Positions 10,801 to 18,618 of a stretch of 28,421 bases of DNA are shown here, one piece after another. Origin of the DNA: a virus; IMG/VR virus record IMGVR_UViG_3300034954_000840, positions 1 to 28,421 of that record, one strand, 5' to 3'. The position numbers were made by a program, and so were the translations under genes. Below the pieces are notes generated by a model that saw only the letters and a list, made by a program, of their open reading frames with translations, was not told where the DNA came from and ran no database searches. Position 1 is the first letter of the stretch; every line of letters starts with the position of its first letter.

Positions 10801-11493
10801 GGCCGCTGGCGATGGTATAGATTCTCGGATTGAATCATTGTTGCTGTCATATCTCAAACCTACAAATTCAAAATTGTCTGTCTGACCATTTGCTGTAGCA
10901 CTAAATTTAAATACTGGCTGACCTACAGAACTGTTCATTCTATAAAAGTCAAACTTTTCTCCAGATATTGTTTTGCTACTGGTAGGTGAACCAAATGGAG
11001 TTGTACTCTGTAGTACAGCATTCATGATTGTAATAAAGTTTTCATATTCAGTTGCGTTTTCAAAACTTACTTTACTGTTCTGTAAGTTTGTACCATTGAT
11101 GTCATACACAATTTCATTGGTTTGTATGTCAACTATTTTTGCAAAACCAAATGCTGGTAGATTGCGTCTTACTCGATAGTTAATTAGATTAGATTGTCTA
11201 ATCAAACTTTCACGTCTTTGAGCTGTGCCAAAGAAGTTTTCTCTAGTGGCATAGTCTAATCTAAAAGCAAGGTTGTGTCCAAAGTATGACACAAGATCCA
11301 TCAATGCAACAAATTCAGAACTTTGAATCCAGTCATTGTATTCTTCTGGGTAAGTGTTCTGCACATAGTTTACCATTGCTGAGCGTATGGTATCAAAATC
11401 ATATGCTTTAAAATTACTGTTTGCAAAACTTTCGTAAACTACTGTAAAATCTTCAGCCGCAAATAATGTGTTTTGTCTAGTTCCTTGTGCCAT
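7897..11493 (-). CDS. gp6: Baseplate wedge protein gp6 (enlarged)
   Basis: At 1198 residues this is about twice the length of T4 gp6 (about 660). The N-terminal 120 residues carry the gp6-type signature: an LVSYFGHNLAFRLDYATREN stretch, then FFGTAQRRESLIRQ and YR.RRN. In T4, gp6 dimers form the ring that ties the wedges together. Residues about 601-672 are a Gly-rich beta-solenoid-like insertion with the motif G.GY..VTV...G.G.GATA.A.V. The C-terminal third has the VNAINIYFDPTRWEFGETFY type segment expected of a baseplate J-like domain. The last 25 residues are nearly all Gly and Ser. The ATG shares its A with the gp25 stop (TAATG), and its own stop overlaps the next start in the same way. Identification is confident; the extra domains are described from sequence pattern only. 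Confidence 0.92.
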   Translation of the reverse strand: MAQGTRQNTLFAAEDFTVVYESFANSNFKAYDFDTIRSAMVNYVQNTYPEEYNDWIQSSEFVALMDLVSYFGHNLAFRLDYATRENFFGTAQRRESLIRQSNLINYRVRRNLPAFGFAKIVDIQTNEIVYDINGTNLQNSKVSFENATEYENFITIMNAVLQSTTPFGSPTSSKTISGEKFDFYRMNSSVGQPVFKFSATANGQTDNFEFVGLRYDSNNDSIRESIPSPAAGTDIIYRNNNTGIAGDNTGFFIGLKQGTLAFEDYGITSPQMNKIIDINTPNINDTDVFVQSINQNGTVSADWTNVSALTGNNVIYNSLVNSDRNIFSTESRSENAVSIKFSDGNFGNIPQGTTRIWFRTSRNETYTLRPVDVGKQTITMDYTGADGNSYTATIGIQLKENISTASSGETNADIRLNAPQTYTSQDRMVSAEDYTVYPYSVSSNIKKIKALNRTHSGHSRFVDNIDPTGNYQDITHFGNDGIIYNEGKVKSTELALPSTLNSLGIIEKYIEPYLGDAEVINFYYTKFSTKTFNYTKATTSNGTNAYKWQKQSGSTGYLISGVANSVQRVSTGASGNLRYLKTGSLCEFIVDTSTDKNFVEGEVSSISVVNQGSGYSTVTVDIIGAGTGATATATVQSGAITGITVTNPGSGYDEFTVAKITDSGAGAGCSVKVNVGSLETIWARVTNVVADGLGANDTNGNSTGINENGLGAIVFNKEVSNNARLRAVWPVWNTRFSSAEKTAISSALSLNQTFGLRYDTLNSKWEVVTTNNIPSSTKTNNAVSNWSLTNAGDTSGANLDQSWILRCDYSSLRRRFMARTVQYVFETEGSTKFYNSNERLKLDAITGKPKRDNIKILKINNKSGTSVARLGTDYTFYFYGNFIEKDGHTDPKKVRLTLGNPDNGNLPDIPDAFTKVVGSDTITLGTVKEDGYDYTRYSSTGSTTASGRTTLDFRYQHVATTDKRIDPASTNIMDVFVLTQSYHTDFKNWVNSTSQSENTKPLQPSIDDLRRQFSTLENKKSASDTIVYRPVKYKVLFGDYADSALKATFRVVKVPGTSMTDTEIRSTVINAINIYFDPTRWEFGETFYFTELSAYIHQSLAGTVASFVIVPQDTESVFGSLFQITCNSDELFINGANTSQVEIVDNLSRSNLQSTTGSFINSSETSGVATGLYSSTSGGSGLGSGNSGGSSGGGGSSY
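9478..9690 (-). repeat. Beta-solenoid-like Gly-rich module in gp6
   Basis: Residues about 601-672 read ISVVNQGSGYSTVTVDIIGA, then GTGATATATV..GAITGITVTN and PGSGY. Both the order and wording match the module at 3045-3255 in the next gene, suggesting duplication or exchange of a module between neighbouring baseplate genes. Confidence 0.6.
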
Positions 11494-11849
11494 TACTGTA
11501 TATCTCTTTCATATGCGAGGAAAAGGTCCTCTTCTTGTCTATTTAGATATGACACTTTTAACTGTACAGTCAAATTGTTATTATCTTCAATTATGTTCAA
11601 ATCTATTAGACTCCATCTAGGATCCAACCCAATGATCCTTTCAACATCTGCTTGTATTTCTGATATGCTTAAATCATCCATTGGTTCAAAAACCATCATT
11701 GGAATAATGCTTCCAAAGTCAGGATCCATCACACGTTCGCCTATGCGTGTAAAAAAATGATTTTTTAGATCCTGAATGGCAAGGTCCTTGTCATGCAAAA
11801 TCTTAGGCACTAATGGCTGATCAACGGTTGTATATCCTACAAATCTCAT
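11493..11849 (-). CDS. gp25: Baseplate wedge protein gp25
   Basis: The 118-residue product has the gp25/lysozyme-like wedge pattern: a helix with AIQDLKNHFFTR, the GER..DP.FG segment, then a helix ending in R.I...DPRW and two beta strands (LTVQLKVSYLN). In T4 (132 residues) gp25 joins gp6 and gp53 at the sheath-initiation surface. I chose the ATG at 11849 because MRFVGY leads directly into the conserved part; a TTG six codons upstream lies inside the promoter-like sequence and is unlikely. No Shine-Dalgarno sequence precedes the ATG, while a CATAAATA octamer sits only 6 nt upstream, so a leaderless late transcript is possible. The stop overlaps the gp6 start. Confidence 0.9.
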   Translation of the reverse strand: MRFVGYTTVDQPLVPKILHDKDLAIQDLKNHFFTRIGERVMDPDFGSIIPMMVFEPMDDLSISEIQADVERIIGLDPRWSLIDLNIIEDNNNLTVQLKVSYLNRQEEDLFLAYERDIQ

Positions 11850-11854
11850 ACATT

Positions 11855-11862
11855 TATTTATG
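11855..11862 (-). promoter_or_regulatory. Late-promoter-like octamer before gp25
   Basis: The minus strand reads CATAAATA, one mismatch from the T4 late consensus TATAAATA. It lies in the only real gap (32 nt) of the baseplate operon. Transcription would begin at or next to the gp25 ATG. Confidence 0.45.
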
Positions 11863-11881
11863 AGCAAAAAAAGTGGTGTTT

Positions 11882-12616
11882 TTACGTTGTGTAAGAATCA
11901 GTTTTATACAAAGATGCAACTTCTCTTTGACGCATTTCACTCATATTTGGCAGAAACTTTTGTGTTTCTCTATAATAGCTGTGTTCTGCTTGTCTTTTAT
12001 TGTATCCATTAATGATGAATGAATATTTCCTACGCAACCTTTGTATGCCTTGGTTTCTTAGAAACACTCTGCTGTTTAAATATCCATAGTCGCCCAATAT
12101 CATTATGGTGCCTGCCTGTTGATTTAAATTAAAATCTCTTTTGTCATTGATGATCATACTTGCCACTGTTTCCCAATCTTTAGCAAGTATTTTTTCTTTG
12201 ACATCATAGATACCAGTTGTGGTTTGCACTTTATTGACCTGTCCGGTGGTAATAAAAAATATTACCAGTGCATCATATTGTGCTTGTGTAATGTAAAACT
12301 CTTTGGGCAAAATATTTTTAAGGCTTTTTTCTTTGTTTTTAACACTAATAATCCAATCACTGAATGCATCAGCTTCAGTTATGCCATATGGGTATTTGTC
12401 ATCATTGTCTACTGTGATATATCCAAGCACACCTTTTTCTGTGTGCATTTTAAATGTGTATGTCTGTAACAGTCTGCTAACAGCTTTTGCACTCAATTCT
12501 CTGTTCTCAATAACTTCTTCATTGGCTGTGTCCAGCGTGTTGCGAATTGTAAATTCACTCCATTCAATCAATGAACTTGTAGGAAATACGGTGCTCGTGT
12601 TTGTCAGTCTTGTCAT
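11882..12616 (-). CDS. Degenerate phage-lysozyme-like baseplate protein
   Basis: A 244-residue protein between gp5 and gp25. Its middle resembles a GH24 (T4-lysozyme-type) fold: a TEKGVLGYITV stretch where GH24 has the D..G..TIG.G hairpin, ITEADAFSDWI where the domain has its Ita.eA..... helix, TQAQYDALVIFFITTG matching the Q.DALVSF.FN.G helix, then a DW..VASMI..D.R..N......I...GDYG tail. The catalytic Glu and Asp positions of T4 lysozyme seem to be replaced, so I expect a structural role. In T4 the lysozyme domain is the middle of gp5; here the adjacent gp5 lacks it. The start overlaps the gp5 stop as ATGA. The T4 gene order would also allow a gp53 role at this place, but a small LysM protein elsewhere in the operon fits gp53 better. 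The fold match is by eye and moderate. Confidence 0.55.
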   Translation of the reverse strand: MTRLTNTSTVFPTSSLIEWSEFTIRNTLDTANEEVIENRELSAKAVSRLLQTYTFKMHTEKGVLGYITVDNDDKYPYGITEADAFSDWIISVKNKEKSLKNILPKEFYITQAQYDALVIFFITTGQVNKVQTTTGIYDVKEKILAKDWETVASMIINDKRDFNLNQQAGTIMILGDYGYLNSRVFLRNQGIQRLRRKYSFIINGYNKRQAEHSYYRETQKFLPNMSEMRQREVASLYKTDSYTT

Positions 12617-13866
12617 CTTGGACCTGCTCCGCCTGATTCGGCACCTCCTGCCGATGGGGCCGCCTTAGTTTCTCTACCAAGCCAAGGTTCATGCTCAGGA
12701 ACTCTGCCCGACACACTTTCTTTTACACCTGTGTTTTGGGCGTGAGCAACAGGTACAGGCTTTTCTGCCTTGTCGGCTGTTGGTCCATTCCAATCAATTC
12801 TTGTTGCTGTAGCTCGAAGGTTGCCTCCAAAGTTTAGATTGCCATTTGCATCTGCACTAATGGTAACATCAGTTGCACTATGCATTTCAATTTTGCCTGT
12901 GGCACTTTCCATTTTAATTCCGCTCTGCATACTTTTCATATTGATTGCACCTGCTTCTACATTGAAAGAACCGTCTGTTTTAAAATTAATTCCTGCTTCA
13001 GCGTGTACACTAAATGTATCATGACTGTAGACGTCAATGTGTCCTGCGGCATCTATTTCAATGTATCCAGCACCATTGGCGCCTTGTATGTAAATTATTT
13101 CTGCTTCATCATGCAACAGAATCTGAGCACCATTGGCTGTTCTAATTCTAATAGAACGATCTGTGCCTGATGCTCCTCCATCATCCATTGTGATGCTGTG
13201 TCCTGATTTTGTAGTAAAACCAAATGCATTATTCACAGTATCTCTACGCATACCACTACTGCTTAGGCCTCTAATGTAATCACCACCCAGTCCTGCTTCT
13301 GCAATGTTGGCGGTCATTGGATGAGCCGCTCTTATTTTTTTATTAAAATCTTTTGTGTTAGGATTAAGTTCGCTCGATGGAGCTCTAATAGGAGGTTCTT
13401 CTTGCACCAATGCATGAGGTAATCCGGACAAGGTGTAGTTTCTATCTTTATCAAAAATAGCACCTAGTAGAAATCCTTCTTTTTGTTCTTTGACAAATGC
13501 TACTATCACAGTGGCTCCTATTGGTGGTGCTTGAGGCGTCATACCAAACGAACTTTGACTGGTTGCATAATTTTTGTTATCTGTTGCACCATCTACTGAG
13601 GTTGTTCCGCCAAATGGTGATGTTGGTATTATGGTTTTAATGCCAATTAAATCTTCTGGATTTTTTCCTGGATCGTTAGAAGGAATTGTATCATCCAGCA
13701 GTTCTACATTGAAACGTCCGTTGTATTCTTCATCGATATTCTGTACAACTCTTGCAAGATAAACACCATTCAATGTGTTCTCGCGAGGATTTATATGTTC
13801 ATATGCTCGTTTTTCTGCAAACCCTTGTGCTATATCTCTTGTTCTAATCGTTGATAGTCGTTTCAT
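12613..13866 (-). CDS. gp5: Baseplate hub/needle protein gp5, without lysozyme domain
   Basis: The 417-residue product has an N-terminal OB fold (about residues 33-130, with VYLARVVQNIDEEYNGRFNV and later GATVIVAFV...GFLLGAI) and a long run of short beta strands at about 215-345 (HSITMDDGG, SIRIRTANGAQILLHDEAEI, YIEIDAAGHIDVYSHD and IKMESATGKIEMHSATDVTI) typical of the VgrG/gp5 trimeric beta-helix needle. T4 gp5 carries a lysozyme domain between these two parts; here the linker is only about 80 residues and holds no such domain. The C-terminal tail is rich in Pro, Ala and Gly. It would form the membrane-puncturing spike at the centre of the baseplate. The start overlaps the hub gene stop (TAATG). 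Confidence 0.85.
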   Translation of the reverse strand: MKRLSTIRTRDIAQGFAEKRAYEHINPRENTLNGVYLARVVQNIDEEYNGRFNVELLDDTIPSNDPGKNPEDLIGIKTIIPTSPFGGTTSVDGATDNKNYATSQSSFGMTPQAPPIGATVIVAFVKEQKEGFLLGAIFDKDRNYTLSGLPHALVQEEPPIRAPSSELNPNTKDFNKKIRAAHPMTANIAEAGLGGDYIRGLSSSGMRRDTVNNAFGFTTKSGHSITMDDGGASGTDRSIRIRTANGAQILLHDEAEIIYIQGANGAGYIEIDAAGHIDVYSHDTFSVHAEAGINFKTDGSFNVEAGAINMKSMQSGIKMESATGKIEMHSATDVTISADANGNLNFGGNLRATATRIDWNGPTADKAEKPVPVAHAQNTGVKESVSGRVPEHEPWLGRETKAAPSAGGAESGGAGPR

Positions 13867-16800
13867 TATCCTAGTCCTATATTATTTTCTTGTGCCTTAT
13901 TGTAATATTCATTTAAAATTCTACTAGACTGTGATTTTCTAGATTTTGTTTCGTGGTTACCAGCAACATTGTAATCTTTGAATCGTTCGTAATATGTAAA
14001 TGCTTCTGCGGCCGCTTGTTCGTTAGTTGCGTTCTTCAATCTATTCCATGCACCAGATTCAGATCCGCCACCATATGCACCACTGCCTTTTAATTCATGC
14101 ATGATGAAATCTGCTTGTGTATTTAAATCTAAATGACTGACGCCTCTATTGGCCGCAAATGCTTTGAGGTTGTCTGCTCTAGTACTATTCCATTGTGCTA
14201 TACCAATACTGTCACTTCCATCGTTACCATCTCCTGGATTTCTAGCACCAGTTCGCAACGCACTTTCTTTGTTGAGGTTACCTACAATACCTGCCGCCTG
14301 AGCAGGTGTAAGTCCATGTTCGTTTATCAATCTATCCATCACTTGTTGTTCTCTGCCAGAAACTGTAGCAGGTACTTCACCAGCTGGGGCGACTGTTGCT
14401 CCATCTCCTGCTACATCATTGAGTCCTTCATCGCCAGTTTCACTTGATGGTTTTACTGCTTCTCCTTTTCCAACCAACGTTGGTTTTAACGCCGCAACTA
14501 ACATCATCACATTGGTTGTTGTTATACTAGTATCTCTAACGCCTGTAAGGAATTGTGTAAACTGACCTGCACGAAATTGATGTATCACAGTCATTGTTTT
14601 ATAAACACCAGCATACAGTTTGTTAAAATAGGGCTTACTGCCATGTTCTGGATCTGGAAAAGACATATTGAATAAAAATATTGGAGGACCAATATCATAG
14701 TCTACCAACTCTGTGTCATTAATTTCAAAGGAATTAGAACCAGTAGAAGTATAACCAGTCTTTGAAGAAGGAGGACCTAACCAATAAGGATCTCCCCTAA
14801 TGCCTATTTCTATGTTAAGCATATCACCACCGGTATTTTCTAAATTTTGTTTTGCTACTTCTCTCAGTGAACTATTATTAGATTGATTAACACGTTTAGC
14901 AAAAGTAGGAAGATATTTTCTAGTAACATTGTTGGCTTTGTATCCTTGAATATCTCCTAGATATTGACGTTCTGTACTATCTCCAATACCTATGCTATCA
15001 GCATAAGACTGTGACAATCTATCAGCTTTTTGATCAGATAGCTGATCCAACAATGCATCTGCTTCAAGTCTTATTGCACGTTGTTTTTTGGCTTCTGTTT
15101 CCAGTTTAAGTACATCAATTGGTATTTGCATTCCTGATTCTCCAGACTCCAATCGACGATTTAGGCCTTCCATTATGGTATCTCGTCTAGCCAGCAGTTC
15201 TTGTTCTTTTTGGCCAGCTTCTGTTCTAATTTTTAATTGGTCATTGATTTGTTTCTGAAGACGTCCTAGTATAGCCGCTTCAGATGATGGATCAGGAATA
15301 TCACTAGGATCTTCGGGTATGTCGGCTTCTTTTGCTTTTACATTGTAGGATGTTCTACCACCATAAGCAACTTCAGGTTGAAAAAATGCCATATCCAATG
15401 TTGCATCGAACTGTAAAACTTCTGTGTTTAAACCTGTGTGAAGATAATCATAGCGTTTCGTCATTAGATTTAATTCTTTGATTCGTGCGAGTTTTTGCTT
15501 TTGTATTTTAACGCTGTCTGCAATCTGTTCATAACGAGCCTGTTTCTCTGGAGGCGGTTCATTGAATGGGCAAATGGAGTAGGTACAATCTTCATTGAAT
15601 TTTTTCTGTGCATTATTCCATAACATGCCAATTTCTACAGAAGTTTTAATTTTAAAATATTTGATGTAAAAATCTTTGACATGATCAAGTTTTTCTCTGG
15701 TGTCAATTTTAATATCCACACCTGCTGTATCTAATCTATCTTCCATTTCTTTTGTGTGTAGTATGAGCTTTGTCATAAAATCTTTCACAGAACTACCAGC
15801 ATCTAATGTCCAGTCGCTTTTCTCAGGTTTGTTTGTGTTGGTTGAACTACCTGTTGGAGGTAGCATTTTCCATGAAGCCCAACCTTCAGTTCCTTCATCA
15901 AATTCTATTTTTACTGTGTCTGGTTTTGAAGAACTCTGTAATGCTTTTCTGTTGTGATATTTGTTAAGTTGTTCTTCAAGTCCTTTCATTGCTTCGCCTA
16001 GCGTAGAACATTGTGTAACTGTGATTGTTTCGTTAGGGTTATTCCACGATGCTTTTGCCGCCGTGTTTGCCAGATGAACTGATCTAAAATTATAGGTACT
16101 ACCATCGATGCCATGCTTTGTTTGTACATCTGTTACTGCAAGATTATACACCCATGTTTGTTTTGACATTTTTGGATCGCCAGTTATTTTATCTCTGCCT
16201 TTGAATCTTAGTTCAAGTGCATATCCGGCCTCCGCCACAGCATCTATTCCTTTGGCTTCGCATATGGCCATCAACTTGGGAAAAAATGCGGCACCGTTAG
16301 GTTCTGTAAGTGTAAAAGTTATTTCAGGTGCAAGGTTTGTGACTGCATGAGATCCGCCTGTAGGTGAAGCAATTTCTACATTATCAATGTGAAAATATGT
16401 GGTAGAACCAGTTTCAGCAATAATAACACCTTGATTTTCGTATAATCCTCTGTTCACAAATTGTTTGTTATCTATGTACAGAGTGAAATGATATGTGGCA
16501 TTATCCATATCATTGAGTGTGTTTGGTAACCAATCACCTATCATGAATGGCGGTTCTTCAGGAGTAGTTTTATTCTGTCTGTGTCTGAATCCTCGCTGGT
16601 TCATTACCTCAAGGTCACCATCAAACCTCTCACCATAAAGATGACTAACGTCTTTCTCATTGGGTAAGTCTGGCACATAAATGCCATCATCGGTAACATT
16701 TTCTAAATCCGCTGGCTGTATACGATCATTCTTAGGAGTATACGTCTGATCTTGGTTCATTATGTCGTTTACTTCTTGTTGATCTCTCCTCCATTGTTCC

Positions 16801-17006
16801 CATAATGGATTAGCATTATCATCCGTAAAGTAAAAATTATTTCCAGGATCATACATCATACCTTTGTGTGGTCCGTATATAGAAATATTATTTTTATCGA
16901 GTAAATTGCCTTCGACCCAGCGTCCTGAATTACTACCATCATTTATGTATTGTTGATCAGTAGTTGTACCGGAATCAGATTTACCAAAAAGCCAGTTAAG
17001 AACCAT
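13866..17006 (-). CDS. Large baseplate hub protein with C-terminal tail-lysozyme domain
   Basis: A 1046-residue protein directly upstream of gp5, so a likely hub subunit carrying the needle (the T4 gp27 role), though no clear gp27 similarity was seen. Residues about 150-335 are beta-rich (FMIGDWLPNTLNDMDNATYH, then a YLYID-like strand pattern) and resemble a hub beta domain. Residues about 615-690 are a charged, coiled-coil-like stretch (QKQINDQLKIRTEAG...ELLARR). Residues about 900-1040 match the phage tail lysozyme pattern: LTPAQAAGIVGNLNKESALR, then DSIGIAQWNSTRADNLKAF, with the Glu of NKES as probable catalytic acid. This peptidoglycan-cutting domain probably replaces the one missing from gp5. 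It lies 3 nt after the stop of the gp53-like gene. Confidence 0.75.
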   Translation of the reverse strand: MVLNWLFGKSDSGTTTDQQYINDGSNSGRWVEGNLLDKNNISIYGPHKGMMYDPGNNFYFTDDNANPLWEQWRRDQQEVNDIMNQDQTYTPKNDRIQPADLENVTDDGIYVPDLPNEKDVSHLYGERFDGDLEVMNQRGFRHRQNKTTPEEPPFMIGDWLPNTLNDMDNATYHFTLYIDNKQFVNRGLYENQGVIIAETGSTTYFHIDNVEIASPTGGSHAVTNLAPEITFTLTEPNGAAFFPKLMAICEAKGIDAVAEAGYALELRFKGRDKITGDPKMSKQTWVYNLAVTDVQTKHGIDGSTYNFRSVHLANTAAKASWNNPNETITVTQCSTLGEAMKGLEEQLNKYHNRKALQSSSKPDTVKIEFDEGTEGWASWKMLPPTGSSTNTNKPEKSDWTLDAGSSVKDFMTKLILHTKEMEDRLDTAGVDIKIDTREKLDHVKDFYIKYFKIKTSVEIGMLWNNAQKKFNEDCTYSICPFNEPPPEKQARYEQIADSVKIQKQKLARIKELNLMTKRYDYLHTGLNTEVLQFDATLDMAFFQPEVAYGGRTSYNVKAKEADIPEDPSDIPDPSSEAAILGRLQKQINDQLKIRTEAGQKEQELLARRDTIMEGLNRRLESGESGMQIPIDVLKLETEAKKQRAIRLEADALLDQLSDQKADRLSQSYADSIGIGDSTERQYLGDIQGYKANNVTRKYLPTFAKRVNQSNNSSLREVAKQNLENTGGDMLNIEIGIRGDPYWLGPPSSKTGYTSTGSNSFEINDTELVDYDIGPPIFLFNMSFPDPEHGSKPYFNKLYAGVYKTMTVIHQFRAGQFTQFLTGVRDTSITTTNVMMLVAALKPTLVGKGEAVKPSSETGDEGLNDVAGDGATVAPAGEVPATVSGREQQVMDRLINEHGLTPAQAAGIVGNLNKESALRTGARNPGDGNDGSDSIGIAQWNSTRADNLKAFAANRGVSHLDLNTQADFIMHELKGSGAYGGGSESGAWNRLKNATNEQAAAEAFTYYERFKDYNVAGNHETKSRKSQSSRILNEYYNKAQENNIGLG

Positions 17007-17009
17007 GGA

Positions 17010-17306
17010 CTACATCCTCATGTCAATTGAACTACGTTGAGCAACAGGAACTATAATAGTTTTGCCTGCTGTAAAGTCCATTATAGGGTCTTTCAGTATG
17101 TTTGGATTAAAGTGCATGAATAACCACCACAGTCTTTGATTGCCATACAACTGGTTTGCTAATAAATCAGGTCGGCGATTATGTTGGTCTTCAATCACTA
17201 ATTCAGTGGTATCAGCTGTGAACATATCATTGCCTGGTTCATACAGTTCTGTAAATTTTGAATTCACTCGAGTGTTTGCTAAATGACTGTCAGTTCTATA
17301 TTGCAT
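17010..17306 (-). CDS. Small gp53-like LysM baseplate wedge protein
   Basis: A 98-residue protein whose C-terminal half, RPDLLANQLYGNQRLWWLF followed by HFNPN...DP..DF.AGKTIIVP, is the LysM-like pattern of T4 gp53 and related baseplate proteins (D.la...YG...LWW.i...N...dP...l..G..l.vP). T4 gp53 is about twice as long, so this is close to the core domain alone. The start shares one base with the stop of the tube-cap gene (TAATG). Confidence 0.75.
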   Translation of the reverse strand: MQYRTDSHLANTRVNSKFTELYEPGNDMFTADTTELVIEDQHNRRPDLLANQLYGNQRLWWLFMHFNPNILKDPIMDFTAGKTIIVPVAQRSSIDMRM

Positions 17307-18001
17307 TATACAAATCCTCTATCAAGTAAGCTACCATTGGCCATTTCACTAAGACTAAAATCTTTTCTCGTTGACATAAGATCTGGTTGGTACCTTAGAT
17401 CAATAGCAATAAACATCTGTGCAGGTAGAATCACATTGCTTCTTCCAACTCCACCTATTCTTGCTAAGCCTTGTTGAAGGCCTACATCTTGGTTTCCTAG
17501 TTGCTGTGATATACTTTGAGATCCTGATTCAACATAGTCTATTTCACTATCAAGTGTGTAAGAAACGTTTGCAACCACACACGGCCAATTACTAAATTGA
17601 TTTGCACCATAGGCACTAAACAATAGCACAGGAGGTGGTGTTCCTCTGTGTGTATCTTTTTCACCAAAATGAGACAAACTGGCCATTCTTAAAAAATGCA
17701 AACAACCTTGTGTGTAACGCAATTCATCTTCTGTTTGATTTGTAAACAGGCCTGTAACCTGCACAGTAGGTGAAGCGGTGTTTTGATAATACACAGGTTG
17801 ATAATTTGTGTGAGGCAGATCGTATGTTCCATAGTTAGCACCTCGTTGATATGTGATGGTTGGTGTGTATGGAAAAACCATAGCACCTGTACGACCAGTG
17901 TTAGATTTTAACGCTCTAGCAGGACCTCCAAACAGTAAATTGTTTACCTTTTGGCCTCCAGTGCCTTTTGGTTTAAGCATGGGTCTAGCATCAGTTCGCA
18001 T
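17306..18001 (-). CDS. Baseplate tail-tube cap/initiator protein (gp48/gp54 type)
   Basis: A 231-residue protein with the typical order of this family: a FPYTPTITYQRGANYGTYD start, NYQPVYYQN, a VQVTGLFTNQTEDELRYTQG strand and helix, CLHFLRMASLSHFGEKD, GTPPPVLLFSAYGANQ, and NWPCVVANVSYTLDSEIDYV. In T4, gp48 and gp54 sit on the hub and start polymerisation of the tail tube; both are longer (about 320-365 residues), and I cannot decide which one this corresponds to. It starts 11 nt inside the end of the nucleotidyltransferase gene. Confidence 0.8.
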   Translation of the reverse strand: MRTDARPMLKPKGTGGQKVNNLLFGGPARALKSNTGRTGAMVFPYTPTITYQRGANYGTYDLPHTNYQPVYYQNTASPTVQVTGLFTNQTEDELRYTQGCLHFLRMASLSHFGEKDTHRGTPPPVLLFSAYGANQFSNWPCVVANVSYTLDSEIDYVESGSQSISQQLGNQDVGLQQGLARIGGVGRSNVILPAQMFIAIDLRYQPDLMSTRKDFSLSEMANGSLLDRGFV

Positions 18002-18599
18002 TTAATCTTCCATTTATAAAATTGTAAACACCGTCATCAAACTTGCCAAAGAATTTTTTAAACACCTGTGCTTTTGCTTGATCTGTGTTGTTTGGATCGC
18101 TCATTGCTGATCTAAAATCGCTGGCACTCATACCACCTTGCATTTCAGGAGCAACATAAACGTATGCTCTATCATCACTGGCTGGTTGTAGTTCTCCATC
18201 TTTGTATGGTTGTAACACTCCACCAGTGCCAAGTCGTCCGGCATCTTTTGCACTATACACCACAACGATTGCTGTTTTGTTAGGATCTCTGCCTATCTTG
18301 GCAAGATCTGGTCTGTATGGATTTGTGTCAATGATCTTGTCTGCAGGAATGCCATGCATTTTGGACATGATAGATTTCTTCTCATCAAACGTAAAAGGAT
18401 CACTGCTGAAGTCTTTCATTGCATGTGCCTTTTGTGCTTTTTGACTGAAAGTTGTAGCGATAAATACATTAGCGGTCCCAAACTTTGATACTAAATGATC
18501 ATAAACTTGTTGATGTGCTATATGCATAGGTTGAAAACGACCGCCATAAAAAACTGCGATGTTGTCTGCTACTGCTTCTGTAATTTCACTAAATCTCAT
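17991..18599 (-). CDS. Cytidylyltransferase-like nucleotidyltransferase
   Basis: A 202-residue protein with the nucleotidyltransferase signature GGRFQPMHIAH near the N-terminus (residues 19-29; His26 and His29 form the HxGH-type pair, with Ala in place of Gly). A MSASDFR segment near residue 160 matches the ISaTxiR motif that closes the nucleotide site. These enzymes transfer a nucleotidyl group from CTP or ATP to a small acceptor; the substrate cannot be told. It is the first gene of the leftward baseplate operon, preceded by AGAGG at good spacing. T4-like marine phages are known to carry such a gene near baseplate genes, where its role is unclear. Confidence 0.8.
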   Translation of the reverse strand: MRFSEITEAVADNIAVFYGGRFQPMHIAHQQVYDHLVSKFGTANVFIATTFSQKAQKAHAMKDFSSDPFTFDEKKSIMSKMHGIPADKIIDTNPYRPDLAKIGRDPNKTAIVVVYSAKDAGRLGTGGVLQPYKDGELQPASDDRAYVYVAPEMQGGMSASDFRSAMSDPNNTDQAKAQVFKKFFGKFDDGVYNFINGRLNAN

Positions 18600-18618
18600 A
18601 CAAAACCTCTGTTACATG

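Noticed and set aside
11850-11867. TTG start of gp25 six codons upstream
   Set aside because: It overlaps the late-promoter octamer, and the conserved part begins with the internal ATG at 11849.
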